Shown: positions 7,719-16,881 of the stretch, one piece after another
Layout: each line of letters starts with the position of its first letter
Numbering within the stretch: the stretch's first letter is position 1
Assembly (NCBI GenBank): GCA_041402045.1
Contig: JAWKSZ010000072.1
Span: 1-43,946 of the forward strand
Direction: 5' to 3'
Source of the DNA: JAGQRJ01 sp041402045
GTDB lineage: Bacteria > Planctomycetota > J058
Length of the DNA stretch: 43,946 bases
The notes under the pieces: model-generated
Databases searched by the model: none
What the model saw: only the letters and a program-made list of their open reading frames with translations
What the model was told of the DNA's origin: nothing
Program-made: the position numbers and the translations under genes

Positions 7719-10700
7719 ATGCACGGGGGAGCGACGACGATCAAGACCGACACCAACGCGACACTTCGCTACACGCTCGCGACGCTGTCGGCTGGGGTGC
7801 GCTGGGTGCTCGGCGCGGAGGTCCAAGAGACCCCGCGCGAAGAGCTCATCCAGGCCCTCGCCGGCGTGTTCAGCGCGGACGAGCTGAAGGGCGCGCTGGA
7901 GGAGGCCTTCGAGCGCACCATGCAGAGCCTGGTCGTCGGGCTCAAGCAGGCCTGGCTCCTCATGGAGACCCAGGGCGAGGACTACTGCTCGGCCTTCGGC
8001 GAGAAGGTCCGCACGCCGTTCATGGCGGACGAGGGGATCCAGGGCCCCGAGTTCCTCGACTTCCTCGACGCGTTCTTCCTCGACTACGACACCGCCGTCG
8101 ACGCCGGCGCCCGGATCCTGGGCGTGCCCGAGCTCGACGACGCCACGCTGTTCGACTACCTGCTCGCGCCCCCCAGCGGGAGCCCCGACGACGAGGCGGC
8201 CCAGGCCACCCAGGCGATCCGCCAGGGCCTGATCGAGGTCGCCGGGCTCGAAGACGAGCACCCGATCGTGCGCATGGCCGCCTGGCGCGAGCTGTTCGCC
8301 GACAGCCTGCACTTCCACTTCACCGACCTCGTCGAGCGCCACCCCGCGTGGTCGCGCTACCTCGACCGCTTCCACCCCGAGGCCCTCGACCGCGAGGAGA
8401 TCGCCGCGCTGCGCGACCCCGAGGTCAAGCAGCGCCTGGCCTTCGTGCGCGGGCTCAAGGCGCACCACGCGCGCTACGTCGAGGGCTTCGGCGAGATCCT
8501 CCCCAACCGCGAGTGGCTCTACGAGCTCGCCGATCGCCTGGAGGAGGTCGACGAGACCGTCAGCTCCGAGCTGCTCCAGGGCCGCACGACCAAGGCGATC
8601 AGCGCCCAGGACCTGCCCAAGATCGTGGCCGCCGGGGTGGGTCGCGTGCACGCCAAGCTGGGCACGTCCCCCGCGGCGCGGCTCGCCGACTCGCTCGTGC
8701 GCTACCCCAAGGGCTTCCAGGACGTCGTGCGCCGCGCGCGCCGCGACTTCCGCCGCTGCCACTGGAACGGCGGCGAATACGGCGAGGCCGCGCTCATGCT
8801 CGCGGGCGCGTTGTTCGCCCTCGCCGGGCCGCGGGCGGCCGAGCGCTACTACCGCGAGGCCGCGGCCTTCGGCGCCGACAAGGCGACCACCGAATACGGC
8901 CTGTTCATGGTCGAGCTGCTCACCGGCCGCAACCAGCAGGCCCTGGGGCACCTGATCGAGGCGGCCACGCTCAGCCCCGAGCGCTTCGCGCTGTTCGACC
9001 TCGAGCGCTACGTGCCCCAGGAGCTCCTGGGCGCCGGCGGCGCGGGCCTCGCCGTGCGCGCGACCAGCGACGAGGGCGACGACGTCGTGGTCAAGGCGCT
9101 CTGGGATCGCGTGAGCGTGGTCAACCCCAAGTCCGCCCTCGAGCCGCTGCAGGAGCTGGCCAAGCTCCAAGAGGGCGGCCTGGGCGGCTTCGCGAACCTG
9201 TTCCACCTGGGCGTGCACCTGCGCGATCACGCCTACGTCGTCAGCGAATACGTCTACGGCGACGACCTGGAGAGCTTCCGCGAGGCCCGCGGCGGCGTAG
9301 TCCCCCCGAGCATGGTCGCCATGATCGGGCAGCAGGTGGCCGAGGCCCTGGCCTCCATGCACGGCGCCAAGCTCCTGCACCACAACCTCAAGCCCGGGAA
9401 CGTGCGCCTCGGCGCGGGCGAGGAGGGGCTGACCGTCACGCTGCTCGACCCCGCGCTCCCCAACGTGCTCCTGGCCGAGCCCGGCCGCGTGCAGGGCGTG
9501 CGTCGATTGCAGGCGCGCTCTCGCGCCGGGCGCCTGATCGCCGAGAGCTTCGCCAACTACACCGCCCCCGAGGTGATCCGCGGCGGGCTCGCCGCCGCCG
9601 GGCCCGCGTCCGACCTCTACTCGCTGGGCACCGTGCTCTATCGCCTGGCCACCGGCGCCCCCGCGCGCAGCCCCAAGCCCGGCGCGCTCCCCGAGTCGCT
9701 GCGGGCGGTGGTCATGCGCTGCCTCGAGGGCGACGCCGCCGCGCGTCCGACCGCCGCGCAGGCCGCCGAGCTCCTCGCGCGCGCGACCGAGGTCCCCGAC
9801 CCCAAAGAGCCCTCGCCCTTGCGCCAGAGCGGCGTCGCCGTCGCGCTGGGGGTCGACGAGAACGACCCCTTCGCCGCGCCGCGGGCCAGCGCGCCGACCC
9901 AGGCCCCCCCCGCGCCGCAGCCGCAGGCCGATCCGTTCGCGGCGCAGCCGGGTCAGCCGGAGCCCGGGGTCGCGGACCCGTTCGCGGCGCAGGGCCAGGC
10001 GGACCCGTTCGCGCCGCAAGGCCAGGCGGACCCGTTCGCGCCGCAGGCGCAGGCGGACCCGTTCGCGGCGCAAGGCCAGGCGGATCCGTTCGCGCCGCAA
10101 GGCCAGGCGGACCCGTTCGCGGCTCAGGGCCAGGCGGACCCGTTCGCGGCGCAGGGCCAGGCGGACCCGTTCGCGGCGCAGGGCCAGGCGGACCCGTTCG
10201 CGGCGCAGGGTCAGGCGGACCCGTTCGCGCCGCAAGGCCAGGCGGATCCGTTCGCGCAGAGCGGCGACCCGTTCGCCCCACAGGGGCAGGCGGATCCGTT
10301 CGCGCCGCAGGGAGGGGGCGATCCGTTCGCGCAGAGCGGAGACCCTCGCTCCGCAGGGTGGGGCGATCCGTTCGCGCAGAGCGGGGACCCGTTCGCGCCG
10401 CAGGGCGGGGGCGATCCGTCTGCGCAGAGCGGGGACCCGTTCGCGCCGCAGGGCGGGGGCGATCCGTTCGCGCAGGGCGGGGACCCGTTCGCGCCGCAGG
10501 GCGGGGGCGATCCGTTCGCGCAGAGCGGGGACCCGTTCGCGCCGCAGGGCGGTGGCGACCCGTTCGCGCAGAGCGGAGACCCGTTCGCGCCGCAGGGCCA
10601 GGCGGACCTGCCTGCGCCCGCGGACCCTTCGCCCCGACGCCGCGGACCCGTTCGCGCCCTCGACCCCTTCGCCCTCGACGGCGCGCCCATGGGAGTGGTT

Positions 10701-11916
10701 TCGGCGCTCCGGGGCAGGCGGACCCGTTCGCGCCGCAGGGCGGGGGCGACCCGTTCGGCGGCCCGGGCCAGGCGGACCCGTTCGCGCCGCAGGGCGGGGG
10801 CGACCCGTTCGGCGGCCCGGGCCAGGCGGACCCGTTCGCGCCGCAGGGCGGGGGCGACCCCTTCGCGCAGAGCGGAGATCCCTTTGCGCAGAGCGGAGAT
10901 CCCTTCGCGCCCCAGGGCGGGGGGGACCCCTTCGGCGCCGGTCAAGCCGACCCGTTCGCGCCGTCCGACCCCTTCGCGCCGGACGCGGCGGACCCCTTCG
11001 CCCAGTCCGGGCTGGGCGATCCCTTCGCGGGCCAAGGCCAGGGCGACCCCTTCGCCCCGGGCGGGCAGGGCGCCTTCGGCCTCGGGGCCCCGGTCCCCGG
11101 CGCGGCGGGCGATCCCTTCGCCCAGAGCAGCGAGGGCAACCCCTTCGCCCGCGCTCGCGCGCAGTCCGCGCCGCCGCCCGCCGAGGACGACGAGGAGGCC
11201 CTCGACCCGAGCGAGGCGCTGGCGCTGCTCGAGTCCATGCTGCAGTCGAAGGAGCAGCAGGCGCCTGCCTCAGCCGTCGCGAGGCTTCCTCGGCGGCGGT
11301 CAGGCCGGTGCCTGGCGGGGTCCTCTGCCCAGAACGACCCTTCGCGGGCACGACCCCTTCGCCCAGAACGACTTCTTCGGCGGCGGCGGCGACCCCTTCG
11401 CGCAGGCGGCGGCCAACGACCCCTTTCGCGCAGGTCAACGACCCCTTCGCGCAGGCGGCGGCCAACGACCCCTTCGCGCAGGCGGCGGCCAACGACCCGT
11501 TCGCGCCCGCGCCGGGGAACGACCCCTTCGGCGGCGGCGACCCCTTCGCCCCCTCGACCAGCGACCCCTTCGCCTCGTCCACGACCTTCGGCTCGACCTC
11601 GCCCGGCGGGCTGTGGCTCTCCGAGGAGTCGGCCCAGGAGTCGGCGCCCGACGACGACGACGGCGACGACGAGCCGGTGTTCGGGCTCATGGTCAGCGGC
11701 CTCGGCCTCAAGTCGAAGCAGGACGCCGCGGTGCAGTTCTACATGCAGATCCACGGCGTCTCCCAGGCCGAGGCCGAGGAGAAGTGCCGCAAGCGGGGCG
11801 TGGTCCCGTTCCTGAAGAAGGTGACCAAGGCGCACGCCGAGGCCACCGCCGACAAGCTCCAGGCGGCCGGGCTCACCTGCCGCGTCACCGGTAAGTCGCG
11901 GCGCAAGCGGCGCTAG
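7719..11916 (+). CDS. Pseudokinase with long DPF-repeat region and L7/L12-like C-terminal domain (frameshifted in repeats)
   Basis: Residues 1-430 are a helical region I do not recognise, with TPR-like helices near its end (AAERYYREAAAFGADKATTE). About residues 430-690 form a protein-kinase-like fold: a glycine loop (LLGAGGAGLAVRA), a VAIK-type lysine (VVVKAL), HHNLKPGN where HRDLKPxN is expected, and LLDPAL where DFG is expected. The catalytic Asp is replaced by Asn, so I call it a pseudokinase. Next is a low-complexity region with roughly fifty DPF motifs. The end (GLGLKSKQDAAVQFYMQIHG to DKLQAAGLTCRVTGKS) resembles the ribosomal L7/L12 C-terminal fold. From 7719 to about 10600 one frame is used; small indels then move the message among all three frames, with the conserved end in frame 1 terminating at 11916. 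One indel is visible near 11420, where GACCCCTTTCGCG has an extra T relative to sister repeats. The original frame itself stays open to 11894. Confidence 0.75.
9860..11590 (+). repeat. DPF-motif tandem repeats (DPFAxQGQA / DPFAQSG / DPFAPQGGG)
   Basis: Short units of 7-9 codons repeat along about 1.7 kb. DPFA(A/P)QGQA dominates at 9930-10250, alternating DPFAQSG and DPFAPQGGG at 10260-10600, DPFAPQGGGDPFGGPGQA at 10720-10860, and DPFAQAAAN at 11390-11510. I counted about 25 DPF motifs in the first uninterrupted frame and about 15 in the second long stretch. The high DNA identity between units would favour slippage, copy-number change and assembly error, which fits the indels here. Confidence 0.9.
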
Positions 11917-11934
11917 CCCGCAGTCGAGGTCCCC

Positions 11935-12312
11935 ATGGCGAATCCGCTCCCCGAGTCCGAAGCCTGCCGCATTCTGCACGTGAGCCCCGCGGGCCTCGCA
12001 CAGCTCGTGCGCGCCGGTCACCTCTCGGCGACCCTCGAAGGCGGCGCCTACCGCCTCGCGCCTCAGCAGGTGCACGCGCTGCAGCCGCGGGCGGTGGCCC
12101 TCGTCGCGAGCCTCGAGCAGGAGGTCGCGCGCGCCCGGCAGGCGCGCCAGGCCCAGCAGCTCGCGCTGCTGCAGGACGTCGCGCTCAAGGGCGCGCTGGC
12201 CAGCGGGGCGCTGGTGGCCCTGATCGCCTGCGCGGCGGCGCCTCTGGTCGCCTTGCCCCTGCTCTGTATCGCCGCGGGCGTCGTCGCCCTGGGGCTGCCC
12301 GGCCGGGCGTGA
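11935..12312 (+). CDS. Small membrane protein with excisionase/MerR-like HTH
   Basis: A 125-residue protein starts at an ATG preceded by GAGGT, 18 bases after the pseudokinase stop. The first 50 residues (ESEACRILHVSPAGLAQLVR, then GHLSATLEGGAYRLAPQQV) resemble the winged-helix fold of excisionase or MerR-type binding domains, with the usual pattern of a recognition helix followed by a beta wing. A short coiled coil follows (ASLEQEVARARQARQAQQL), then one or two hydrophobic helices at about 84-121. The HTH may bind DNA at the membrane or be a protein-interaction module; I cannot tell which. Its stop codon overlaps the GTG of the next gene by three bases. Confidence 0.7.
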   Translation: MANPLPESEACRILHVSPAGLAQLVRAGHLSATLEGGAYRLAPQQVHALQPRAVALVASLEQEVARARQARQAQQLALLQDVALKGALASGALVALIACAAAPLVALPLLCIAAGVVALGLPGRA

Positions 12313-12857
12313 GGCCGCTCGGCCGCCGGGCGTTCCTCGCCTGGGCCTCCACCTCGGCGCTCCTCGGCTGCGTCGGGGCCCCGCCCCTCGCGGGCGACGC
12401 TCCGATTCGCGCCGTCGCCTGCGACGGCTTCCCGGATTTCTGCAGCAGCTCCGCTGCTGCGCCGCCTTCGGCGGACTAGGAATCGTCGGACGGGTGGAGT
12501 CCCTGCTTGCTCACCAATCCTCCCGCCCTCCCGTCCTCGCGATTCTCGACCCGCGCCCTGTCTTCGGTCGCGCGAAGGCGTTCGTGGGCGAGCGCGCCCC
12601 CGAGTTCGTGCGGGTGTGGCGCGGGAGCTGTTCGAGTACCCGTGGCTGCGCGCCTCGCGCTCGAGGCGTTCGGGCTGCCGGCGTCCCAGATCGCCTTCGC
12701 GGCGTTCGCCGGCTGGGACGCGGCGGGGGCGAGCTGGTTCGGCTTCCCCACCGTGTGGATCAACCGGCTGGGGTTCCCCGCCGAAGAGCTCGGGGCCGAC
12801 GTGGTCGAGGGCCCCGACCTCTCGACCCTGGTCCAGTTCGTCGCCGCGCGATCCTGA
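12309..12857 (+). pseudogene. Broken type II haloacid dehalogenase-like lipoprotein
   Basis: The GTG at 12309 overlaps the previous stop. It opens a twin-arginine, lipobox-like signal (RRAFLAWASTSALLGC) and the first HAD motif (IRAVACDGFPDF, with the nucleophile Asp). A TAG then ends that frame at about 12477. HAD sequence resumes in other frames: DPRPVFGRAKAFVGERAPEF near 12550, RELFEYPWLR near 12625, then the C-terminal third (FAGWDAAGASWFGFPTVWIN, RLGFPAEELG) up to the TGA at 12855-12857. About 107 bases (12441-12547) are extra relative to an uninterrupted reading. Roughly 100-110 central residues of the usual 220-240 are missing between WLRA and LALEAFGLP. The enzyme cannot be functional as read. 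An envelope-anchored haloacid dehalogenase would itself be unusual. Confidence 0.78.
12440..12480. repeat. Two back-to-back hairpins inside the inserted segment
   Basis: CAGCAGC-TCC-GCTGCTG (perfect 7-bp stem) is followed by CCGCC-TTC-GGCGG (5-bp stem). Both lie in the extra segment that interrupts the dehalogenase gene. The segment is bounded by an imperfect direct repeat, GATTTC at 12435 and GATTCTC at 12541. It could be a small palindromic mobile repeat or a scar. Confidence 0.55.
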
Positions 12858-12921
12858 GGGCGCTCAGCGCAGGAGCCTCCGTGGGCACCGGGAACGGGTC
12901 GACCGCGTCCTGAGGAGAGGG

Positions 12922-14403
12922 CTACTGGGTGGCGCGGGCGATCCGCGCGGCGCGCCGGATCAGGTCCAGGAGCTCGTGCTCGCGCTCGTCCGCCGGCGTG
13001 TGCAGGCCGTCCTCGCAGACGGCGAGGAGCTCGGGCCACGGCGTCGCCGCGTGCGGGCTCTGGCGCAGGAGCTCGGCGAACTCGGCGACCGCCGCGGTGA
13101 AGCGCAGACGCCCGGCGCTCGCCTGGGGCTCGAGGACCTGGCCGCGGATCGCGACCTCTTGCTCCCGGGCCTCACCCCCGGCCGGGGGCTCGTAGCGCAC
13201 GCGCACGCGGCCCAGGTCGTCCTGGCCCTCGCCCTGGAGCTCGAGCTCGTAGAGCGCGGTGACCGTGTGCCCGGCGCCGACCTCGCCCGCGTCCACCGCC
13301 TCGTCGCGGAAGGCCTCGTCGAGGATCGCGCGGTTCTCGTAGCCGATCAGGCGATAGCGGGCGACGCGGGCGGGGTCGAACTCGACCTGGATCTTGGCGT
13401 CGCGGGCCACGAGCTCGAGGCTCGGGATCAGGTCCTCGGAGAACAGGCGCCGCGCCTCGGCCAGGCCGTCGACGTAGGCGTAGCTCCCGTCGCCGGCGTC
13501 GGCGAGCTGCTCCATGAGCGTGTCGCGGTAGTTGCCCATGCCGAAGCCCACGGTGCCCAGCGTGATCCCGCGCCCGCGGTAGTCCCGGATCTGCTCCAGG
13601 AGCGCGCTGTGGTGGGTGGCGCCCACGTTCGCGTCGCCGTCGGAGCACACGATCACCCGCGAGTTGACCTCGGGGTGCGCGCGCTCGCTGGCCAGCCGGT
13701 AGGCCAGCTCGAGCCCCGAGCCCATGGCCGTGCTCCCGCCGGCCTCGAGGTCGTCGAGGGCGTCGAGGATCGCGTCGCGCTCGGCGACGCGGGTCGGCGC
13801 GAGCACCGTGTCCACGCTCCCGGCGTAGGTCGCGATCGCGACGGTGTCGTCGGGGCGCAGGCTGCGGGTGAGGATCTCCAGGCTCTGCTTGAGCAGGCCG
13901 AGCTTGTCCGGGGAGCTCATGGACCCGCTGACGTCGACGAGGAACACCAGGTTCGCGGGCTTGCGGCTGGCGGCGTCGATCCGCCGGGTCTGCAGCCCGA
14001 CCTGGAGCACGACCTTCCCGGGGCGCCAGGGGCTGTGCATGGTCTGGGTGTGGATCGCGAACACGTCGTCGCCCGCGGGGTCGGGGTAGTCCTGACGGAA
14101 GTAGTTGACGAACTCCTCTACGCGCACGGCGGCGGGCGGGGGCAGCATGCCTTCGCGCAGCTTGCGCCGGGCGACGGTGTAGGAGCCGGTGTCGACGTCG
14201 ACCGAGAAGGTCGAGAGCGGGTCCTGGGCGGGGTCGACGAAGTCGCGCACGCCGTGGTGGGTGTATTCCTCCGAGCTCTGGGGTTCGCTCGCCGCGACGC
14301 GGTCGGCGCTCGGGGCGAGGGAGCGCTCGTAGAGCGCGCCCCCGACGGAGCCGCAGCCGGCGAGGAAGACGAGGCTCAGGGACAAGGTCGTGGTGCGGGT
14401 CAT
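12922..14403 (-). CDS. YfbK-like von Willebrand factor A lipoprotein
   Basis: A 493-residue lipoprotein has a signal peptide and lipobox (LVFLAGC, Cys17). The vWF_A N-terminal domain (TFSVDVDTGSYTVARRKL, VEEFVNYF) precedes a von Willebrand A domain with an intact MIDAS motif DVSGSMS at about 157-163 and a downstream metal-site stretch (VCSDGDANVG). The C-terminal part corresponds to the YfbK/DUF3520 region. I chose the ATG at 14403 because GGAGG lies five bases before it; a GTG two codons earlier is also possible. The protein should sit on the outer face of a membrane and bind a protein ligand through a metal ion. It is alone on its strand. Family assignment is strong and the specific role unknown. 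Confidence 0.93.
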   Translation of the reverse strand: MTRTTTLSLSLVFLAGCGSVGGALYERSLAPSADRVAASEPQSSEEYTHHGVRDFVDPAQDPLSTFSVDVDTGSYTVARRKLREGMLPPPAAVRVEEFVNYFRQDYPDPAGDDVFAIHTQTMHSPWRPGKVVLQVGLQTRRIDAASRKPANLVFLVDVSGSMSSPDKLGLLKQSLEILTRSLRPDDTVAIATYAGSVDTVLAPTRVAERDAILDALDDLEAGGSTAMGSGLELAYRLASERAHPEVNSRVIVCSDGDANVGATHHSALLEQIRDYRGRGITLGTVGFGMGNYRDTLMEQLADAGDGSYAYVDGLAEARRLFSEDLIPSLELVARDAKIQVEFDPARVARYRLIGYENRAILDEAFRDEAVDAGEVGAGHTVTALYELELQGEGQDDLGRVRVRYEPPAGGEAREQEVAIRGQVLEPQASAGRLRFTAAVAEFAELLRQSPHAATPWPELLAVCEDGLHTPADEREHELLDLIRRAARIARATQ

Positions 14404-14509
14404 GGTCACCTCCGCGCCCCTTGACCTGGGGGTGGCGGCGGCGATTCGCCGGGAATCTCGAGGGCGCTGGAGGTTGGCGGGTCAGGGGTTGTGGCGGGCC
14501 GCAGGGGGA

Positions 14510-14538
14510 GCCATCGCGTGGTTGTCGGAGGCGATGGC
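14510..14538. promoter_or_regulatory. 8-bp inverted repeat upstream of the SSB-like gene
   Basis: GCCATCGC (14510-14517) and GCGATGGC (14531-14538) are perfect inverted repeats 13 bases apart. They lie about 40 bases before the ATG at 14580 and are followed directly by TAGTTTGGG. They could be an operator or a 5' leader hairpin. Confidence 0.3.
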
Positions 14539-14579
14539 TAGTTTGGGTTCTGTTCGGACGGGATAGAGGAGAGGAACCC

Positions 14580-14927
14580 ATGATCAATCAAGTCGTCGTC
14601 GCCGGTCGCCTGACCAGCAACCCCACCCAGGTCGGCACCGCCGCCGCGGAGTTCGTGCTCGAGATCGAGCACGCGCCCTTCCACGGCGCGACCGAGAGCT
14701 GCGAGGTCACCGTGCGGATCGAGCACGAAGGCTCGGCCGGGGTCGCGCGGCGCTGGCTGGAGAAGGACCGCTGGATCACCGTCGACGGCCACCTGCGGGT
14801 CGACGGCGAGCGCTGGCTGGTGGTGTGCGAGCGCTGGCAGTTCTTGCCGCGCGAGCTCGAGCCGCGCTGCCTGTGGCACGAGGACGCGCACGCGCCGGAG
14901 CCCGCCGGGGCGGGGATCGCGTTTTGA
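14580..14927 (+). CDS. Short single-stranded-DNA-binding (SSB/OB-fold) protein
   Basis: A 115-residue protein starts at an ATG after GAGGAGAGGAACCC. The N-terminus (MINQVVVAGRLTSNPTQVGT) matches the first strand of SSB OB-folds. The middle (CEVTVRIEH, then VARRWLEKDRWITVDGHLR) matches the loop-strand-strand pattern of SSB or PriB, and WLVVCERWQFL the last strand. It is much shorter than a housekeeping SSB and lacks the glycine-rich linker and acidic DDDIPF-type tail that recruits partners; it ends AGIAF. It is probably an accessory SSB paralogue or PriB-like protein rather than the main SSB. It stands alone between oppositely oriented genes. Confidence 0.82.
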   Translation: MINQVVVAGRLTSNPTQVGTAAAEFVLEIEHAPFHGATESCEVTVRIEHEGSAGVARRWLEKDRWITVDGHLRVDGERWLVVCERWQFLPRELEPRCLWHEDAHAPEPAGAGIAF

Positions 14928-14989
14928 TCCGCTGGGGCAAGGCGCTGCGCAGCCGGCGCCCGCGGGGGCGGCGCAGCGGCCTCGGGGCG

Positions 14990-16021
14990 TCAGCGCGGTG
15001 GCGTCTTGACGCGCACTCCGAACTGCACGCGGGGGCCTTCGTAGCTCACGCCCGGGGGCAGGCCGATCACCTCGACGTCGATCCCCTCCTCGGCGCCCTG
15101 CTCGGTGGGCTCGGGGAGGTCCTTGGCCCGCATGTAGGCCTTGGGCAGGTGCTGCCGGCTGCCGGGGAGCTTGATCTCCTCGGCGAGGTCGTCGGCGAGG
15201 CGCTTGATCGCGTCGCGCCCGCCCGAGAGCGGGATCCGCACCGTCCAGCCGTCGCCGGGGCGCACGGGCTCGACCACGAGGGTCTTGAACAGGTCCTTCG
15301 AGGCGCCCAGCCACACCACCGGGAACTGAACCTCCTGGCGTACGGGCTCGGGTTCGATCTCGAGGCGCACGAGCACGCTCTGGTCGACGACGGTCCCGGG
15401 CGGGGCATCGACCGAGCGCTCGACGGTCAGGCCACTGCGGCGCCCCGAGAGGGTCACCGGCTCGGTGAACACCTCGTGGACCTCGGCCAGGAGGTCCACG
15501 GGCCCGCGCACCCGGACCTCCGCCGGCTCGATCACCGCGGGCAGCGCGCGGTAGCCGTCGGCGGGGTCGCCGGCGGTGCGGACCTTGACCGGGACCTCCT
15601 TGCTGCGCACGGGTGAGAGCCGCACGCGAAAGCTCGTGGGCGTGGTGTCCACGAGCTCGAGCTCGGGGGGGAGGCTCAGGTCGCGGGCCCGGACCTCGAC
15701 GTCCTCGGTGCCGCCCTCGTCCAGGGCGCCGCGCAGGCGCTGGACCTCGTCGGCGGTGGTCAGGTCGCGCAGGCCCACGATCTCGCGGGCGCTGAGCCGG
15801 GCCACGGCCTCGCGGGGTCCGCGCACCTTGACCTGCAGGGGGACGGCGATCTGGCCCGTGGCGCCGATCCCGTCGCCGGTCGAGATCGTGACCGTGTCTC
15901 CGACCCGGATCACGAACCCAATGTTCACCGCGCGCTCTTCGCTGATCTGGGTGTCGACCGCGCCCCAGATCAGGATCGAGAACCCGATCGCGAGGATCGC
16001 GTTGACCAGGTGCCCCCTCAC
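14990..16021 (-). CDS. ybbR: YbbR-like protein, candidate regulator of diadenylate cyclase (CdaR type)
   Basis: A 343-residue protein has one N-terminal membrane helix (about residues 4-24, ILAIGFSILIWGAV) and then tandem YbbR domains. These carry the typical alternation of a PxxVxVRGP motif (EPAEVRVRGPVDLL) and short beta strands. YbbR proteins sit in the membrane with the domains outside and, in Firmicutes, modulate CdaA. The GTG start at 16021 overlaps the cdaA stop in a GTGA arrangement, indicating translational coupling. The neighbourhood therefore supports a role in c-di-AMP control; regulation itself is inferred from the family. Confidence 0.88.
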   Translation of the reverse strand: MRGHLVNAILAIGFSILIWGAVDTQISEERAVNIGFVIRVGDTVTISTGDGIGATGQIAVPLQVKVRGPREAVARLSAREIVGLRDLTTADEVQRLRGALDEGGTEDVEVRARDLSLPPELELVDTTPTSFRVRLSPVRSKEVPVKVRTAGDPADGYRALPAVIEPAEVRVRGPVDLLAEVHEVFTEPVTLSGRRSGLTVERSVDAPPGTVVDQSVLVRLEIEPEPVRQEVQFPVVWLGASKDLFKTLVVEPVRPGDGWTVRIPLSGGRDAIKRLADDLAEEIKLPGSRQHLPKAYMRAKDLPEPTEQGAEEGIDVEVIGLPPGVSYEGPRVQFGVRVKTPPR

Positions 16022-16881
16022 GAGATCACCTTCCGGCGCACGATCCGAGTCGTGCTCCGACCGGGGAGGTCCTGGCTCTCCTCGTCGGTGGGCTCCTCCG
16101 CGGGGACCTCCTGGCGACCCAGGTAGTGCTGCGTGAGGAACTCGGTGAGGCTCTCGCGATCGAACTCACGGGTGAGCTGGCCGCCGTGGGCGACCGAAAT
16201 GATCCCGGTCTCCTCGGAGACCACCACGATCAGGGCGTCCGACTGCTCGCTGAGCCCGATCGCCGCGCGGTGCCGGGTGCCGAGGGAGCGCGGGACGCTG
16301 GGGTCGTCGGTGTTGGGCAGGGTGCACTTGGCCGCCCACAGGCGCCCGTCGCGGATCAGCATGGCCTGATCGTGCAGGGGGCTACCCGGGTAGAACACGG
16401 TGACGATCGTGTCGGCGTGCGGCTCGGCGTCGAGGATCACGCCGTTCGAGGTGTAGCCCTCGAGGGTGTCCTCGCGCTGGAAGGCCATCAGGGCGCCCAC
16501 GCGGCCCTCCGACATGCGGCAGGCGGCGTTCACGACCTCGTTGATCAACTGGGTGTCGTTGGCGTCGGTCGAGAGCCAGCGCTGGCCGATCTTGATCGCC
16601 AGGCCGCGGCGCAGCTCGGGCTGGAAGATCACGACCAACGCGACCACCGACGCCTGGAAGATCGCGTCGAGCACCAGGATCAAGCGGTCGAGGTGCAGGC
16701 CCACGGCGACGCTGCGCAGGATCAGGAAGGTGATCCCCAGGAACAGACCCAGGGCGCGGAGCATGCCCTCGCCGCGGGTCCCGCGGACGACGGTCAGGAG
16801 CCCCCACAGGAGAATGCTCAGGATCCCGGCTTCGAGCAGGTTCCAAGGGTTGGTGAGCAGGCGTTCTAGGGTGCCCCACAT
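16018..16881 (-). CDS. cdaA: Diadenylate cyclase (CdaA/DisA_N family), variant DGA motif
   Basis: A 287-residue membrane enzyme condenses two ATP to c-di-AMP. Three N-terminal hydrophobic helices (about 18-33, 45-62, 67-87) precede the DAC domain. The active-site RHR motif is intact (GTRHRAAIG, 203-205), as is SEETG. The first catalytic motif is DQA (LHDQAMLI, 171-173) instead of the usual DGA: the metal-binding Asp is present but the Gly is replaced by Gln. The C-terminal tail is short and basic. The gene overlaps folP by 16 bases upstream and ybbR by four bases downstream, so the three are probably co-transcribed. Function is likely, but the Gln next to the catalytic Asp deserves an activity test. 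Confidence 0.9.
   Translation of the reverse strand: MWGTLERLLTNPWNLLEAGILSILLWGLLTVVRGTRGEGMLRALGLFLGITFLILRSVAVGLHLDRLILVLDAIFQASVVALVVIFQPELRRGLAIKIGQRWLSTDANDTQLINEVVNAACRMSEGRVGALMAFQREDTLEGYTSNGVILDAEPHADTIVTVFYPGSPLHDQAMLIRDGRLWAAKCTLPNTDDPSVPRSLGTRHRAAIGLSEQSDALIVVVSEETGIISVAHGGQLTREFDRESLTEFLTQHYLGRQEVPAEEPTDEESQDLPGRSTTRIVRRKVIS

Noticed and set aside
10211..11035. Long minus-strand frame across the DPF repeat (ANGSPLCANGSPPPCG type repeats)
   Set aside because: It is the reverse complement of the DPFA repeats; the plus-strand frame has the kinase domain and conserved end, so this is a shadow.
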